From Caulobacter sp. (GTDB taxonomy: Bacteria > Pseudomonadota > Alphaproteobacteria > Caulobacterales > Caulobacteraceae): a DNA stretch of 6,816 nucleotides. Positions 6,475 to 6,816 of this stretch are shown here, piece after piece. Numbering within the stretch: position 1 is the first letter of the stretch; each line of letters starts with the position of its first letter. The notes under the pieces were generated by a model that worked only from the letters and a program-made list of their open reading frames with translations, was not told the origin of the DNA and made no database searches. The stretch spans positions 1 to 6,816 of the forward strand of contig JACMOF010000574.1 of NCBI GenBank assembly GCA_014378155.1, in the 5' to 3' direction. A program made the translations under genes and the position numbers.

Positions 6475-6519
6475 CTTAACCGTGTAATTTCACCCTCTTT
6501 GGTGAAGAGCGCTTAACCG
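6475..6519 (+). promoter_or_regulatory. Two CTTAACCG repeats, possible CtrA half-sites
   Basis: CTTAACCG occurs at 6475-6482 and 6512-6519, 37 bp apart. Each contains TTAACC, the core of the CtrA half-site (TTAACCAT) that controls many flagellar genes in Caulobacter. No full TTAA-N7-TTAA site is present. Two copies of an A/T-containing 8-mer within 45 bp of GC-rich DNA, upstream of a flagellar-type gene, is suggestive. I could not identify a clear -10 downstream. Confidence 0.4.
6489..6506. repeat. Inverted repeat TTCACC/GGTGAA between the two TTAACC sites
   Basis: TTCACC-CTCTTT-GGTGAA is a perfect 6-bp inverted repeat with a 6-nt centre, lying between the two TTAACC repeats. An alternative pairing, CTCTT/AAGAG (6495-6499 with 6505-6509), overlaps it. 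It may be the operator of a dimeric regulator or a hairpin in a leader RNA. Confidence 0.4.
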
Positions 6520-6546
6520 GGCGGAGAGACACTGCGCGAGCAACTT

Positions 6547-6552
6547 GAGGGA
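6547..6552 (+). promoter_or_regulatory. Shine-Dalgarno GAGGGA for the GTG start at 6561
   Basis: GAGGGA lies 8 nt before GTG 6561. This supports the GTG as the start rather than the internal ATG at 6591, which has no such sequence. Confidence 0.65.
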
Positions 6553-6560
6553 AACGGTCC

Positions 6561-6782
6561 GTGCAGGTACTCGCCACCGCCGCCGCAGGCATGTTCGCCG
6601 CCGCCGATCGTCTCAGCGCCAGCGCCCAGCGCACGGCCGCCTCGAGCCTGGAAGGCAGCAAGGTCGATCTGGCGCACGAAGTCGTTGAACAGGTCTCGGC
6701 CAAGATCGACTTCAAGGCCAACGCCGCCGTCGCCAAGACCGCCGACGAGATGACGGGCGCCCTCCTGGACATGAAGGTCTAG
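6561..6782 (+). CDS. Flagellar rod/hook-like miniprotein (D0 helices only)
   Basis: A 73-residue protein. Residues 4-27 (ATAAAGMFAAADRLSASAQR) resemble the conserved N-terminal helix of flagellar rod and hook proteins (flg_bb_rod). Residues 35-72 (VDLAHEVVEQVSAKIDFKAN, then AAVAKTADEMTGALLDMK) closely follow their C-terminal helix, typically VDLA-E-V---A-R-Y-AN--V--T-DEM---LLD. FlgC, FlgE, FlgF and FlgG carry middle domains between these helices; here only about seven residues (SSLEGSK) join them. It therefore looks like a stand-alone D0 coiled coil. It may pack in the axial structure, act as an export or assembly factor, or be a remnant kept for another use; all three are inference. There is no signal peptide. 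The GTG start has a good Shine-Dalgarno sequence. The short length is not caused by a visible frameshift. No other flagellar gene is in the window. Confidence 0.8.
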   Translation: MQVLATAAAGMFAAADRLSASAQRTAASSLEGSKVDLAHEVVEQVSAKIDFKANAAVAKTADEMTGALLDMKV

Positions 6783-6816
6783 AGCATTTTTCGAGCGAAG
6801 TGGTTCCGGTTCGCGT
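6780..6816 (+). repeat. Left part of a dispersed alphaproteobacterial intergenic repeat (truncated by window edge)
   Basis: From the TAG stop codon of the miniprotein the sequence runs TAGAGCATTTTTCGAGCGAA and on to CCGGTTCGCGT at the edge. I remember this pattern (AGAGC-A-T5, GCGAAGTGG, CCGGTTCGCGT) as a common dispersed element of alphaproteobacterial genomes, which normally closes with a stretch complementary to GCATTTTTC. Within the window GCGAA (6795-6799) pairs with TTCGC (6810-6814). If complete, the element would fold into a long hairpin and could end the upstream transcript. The match is from memory, not a search. Confidence 0.55.

Noticed and set aside
6476..6772. Minus-strand 98-codon frame over the flagellar miniprotein gene
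   Set aside because: The plus strand has a good Shine-Dalgarno sequence and clear similarity to flagellar terminal helices. The minus product has no recognisable features and would start opposite the conserved gene end.

Overview
This window looks like chromosomal DNA from an alphaproteobacterium of the Caulobacter type. The coding DNA is GC-rich with strong third-position G/C bias, and the gene repertoire fits that group. A GANTC site (the CcrM methylation sequence), two TTAACC half-sites like those of CtrA, and the start of a repeat I remember from many alphaproteobacterial genomes agree with this. The assignment is by feel, not by database match.

Layout, left to right. (1) Bases 1-90 are GC-rich and full of short inverted repeats, and may hold the first codons of a minus-strand gene that leaves the window. 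(2) A DUF1993 protein gene (91-597, minus). (3) uvrC, the nucleotide-excision-repair endonuclease (676-2601, minus). (4) A ParD-like antitoxin and ParE-like toxin gene pair (3195 down to 2621, minus). They overlap by ATGA, and the toxin stops 19 nt before the uvrC start, so antitoxin, toxin and uvrC may be one transcript. (5) A 59-nt divergent control region (3196-3254). It fits two back-to-back promoters whose predicted start sites fall on the start codons, suggesting leaderless mRNAs. (6) A small 2OG-Fe(II) oxygenase gene (3255-3875, plus). (7) A six-helix DUF998 membrane protein gene (3883-4548, minus), convergent with the oxygenase across 7 nt. (8) A 125-nt gap with a perfect 28-bp palindrome and a repeated 12-mer. 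(9) A secreted M28 zinc peptidase with a PA-type region (4674-6332, minus). (10) A 228-nt divergent control region with two TTAACC half-sites and a short inverted repeat. (11) A 73-residue protein (6561-6782, plus) that looks like the two terminal helices of a flagellar rod/hook protein joined directly together. (12) A dispersed repeat starting at that gene's stop codon and cut by the window edge.

The genes do not form one pathway. Most are housekeeping or general accessory genes. The points most worth a second look are the flagellar D0-only miniprotein with its possible CtrA-type control, the toxin-antitoxin pair placed as the leading part of a uvrC transcript, the compact divergent and possibly leaderless promoter pair, and the palindrome with repeats between the DUF998 and peptidase genes. 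I see no phage, IS transposase, CRISPR array, tRNA or rRNA.
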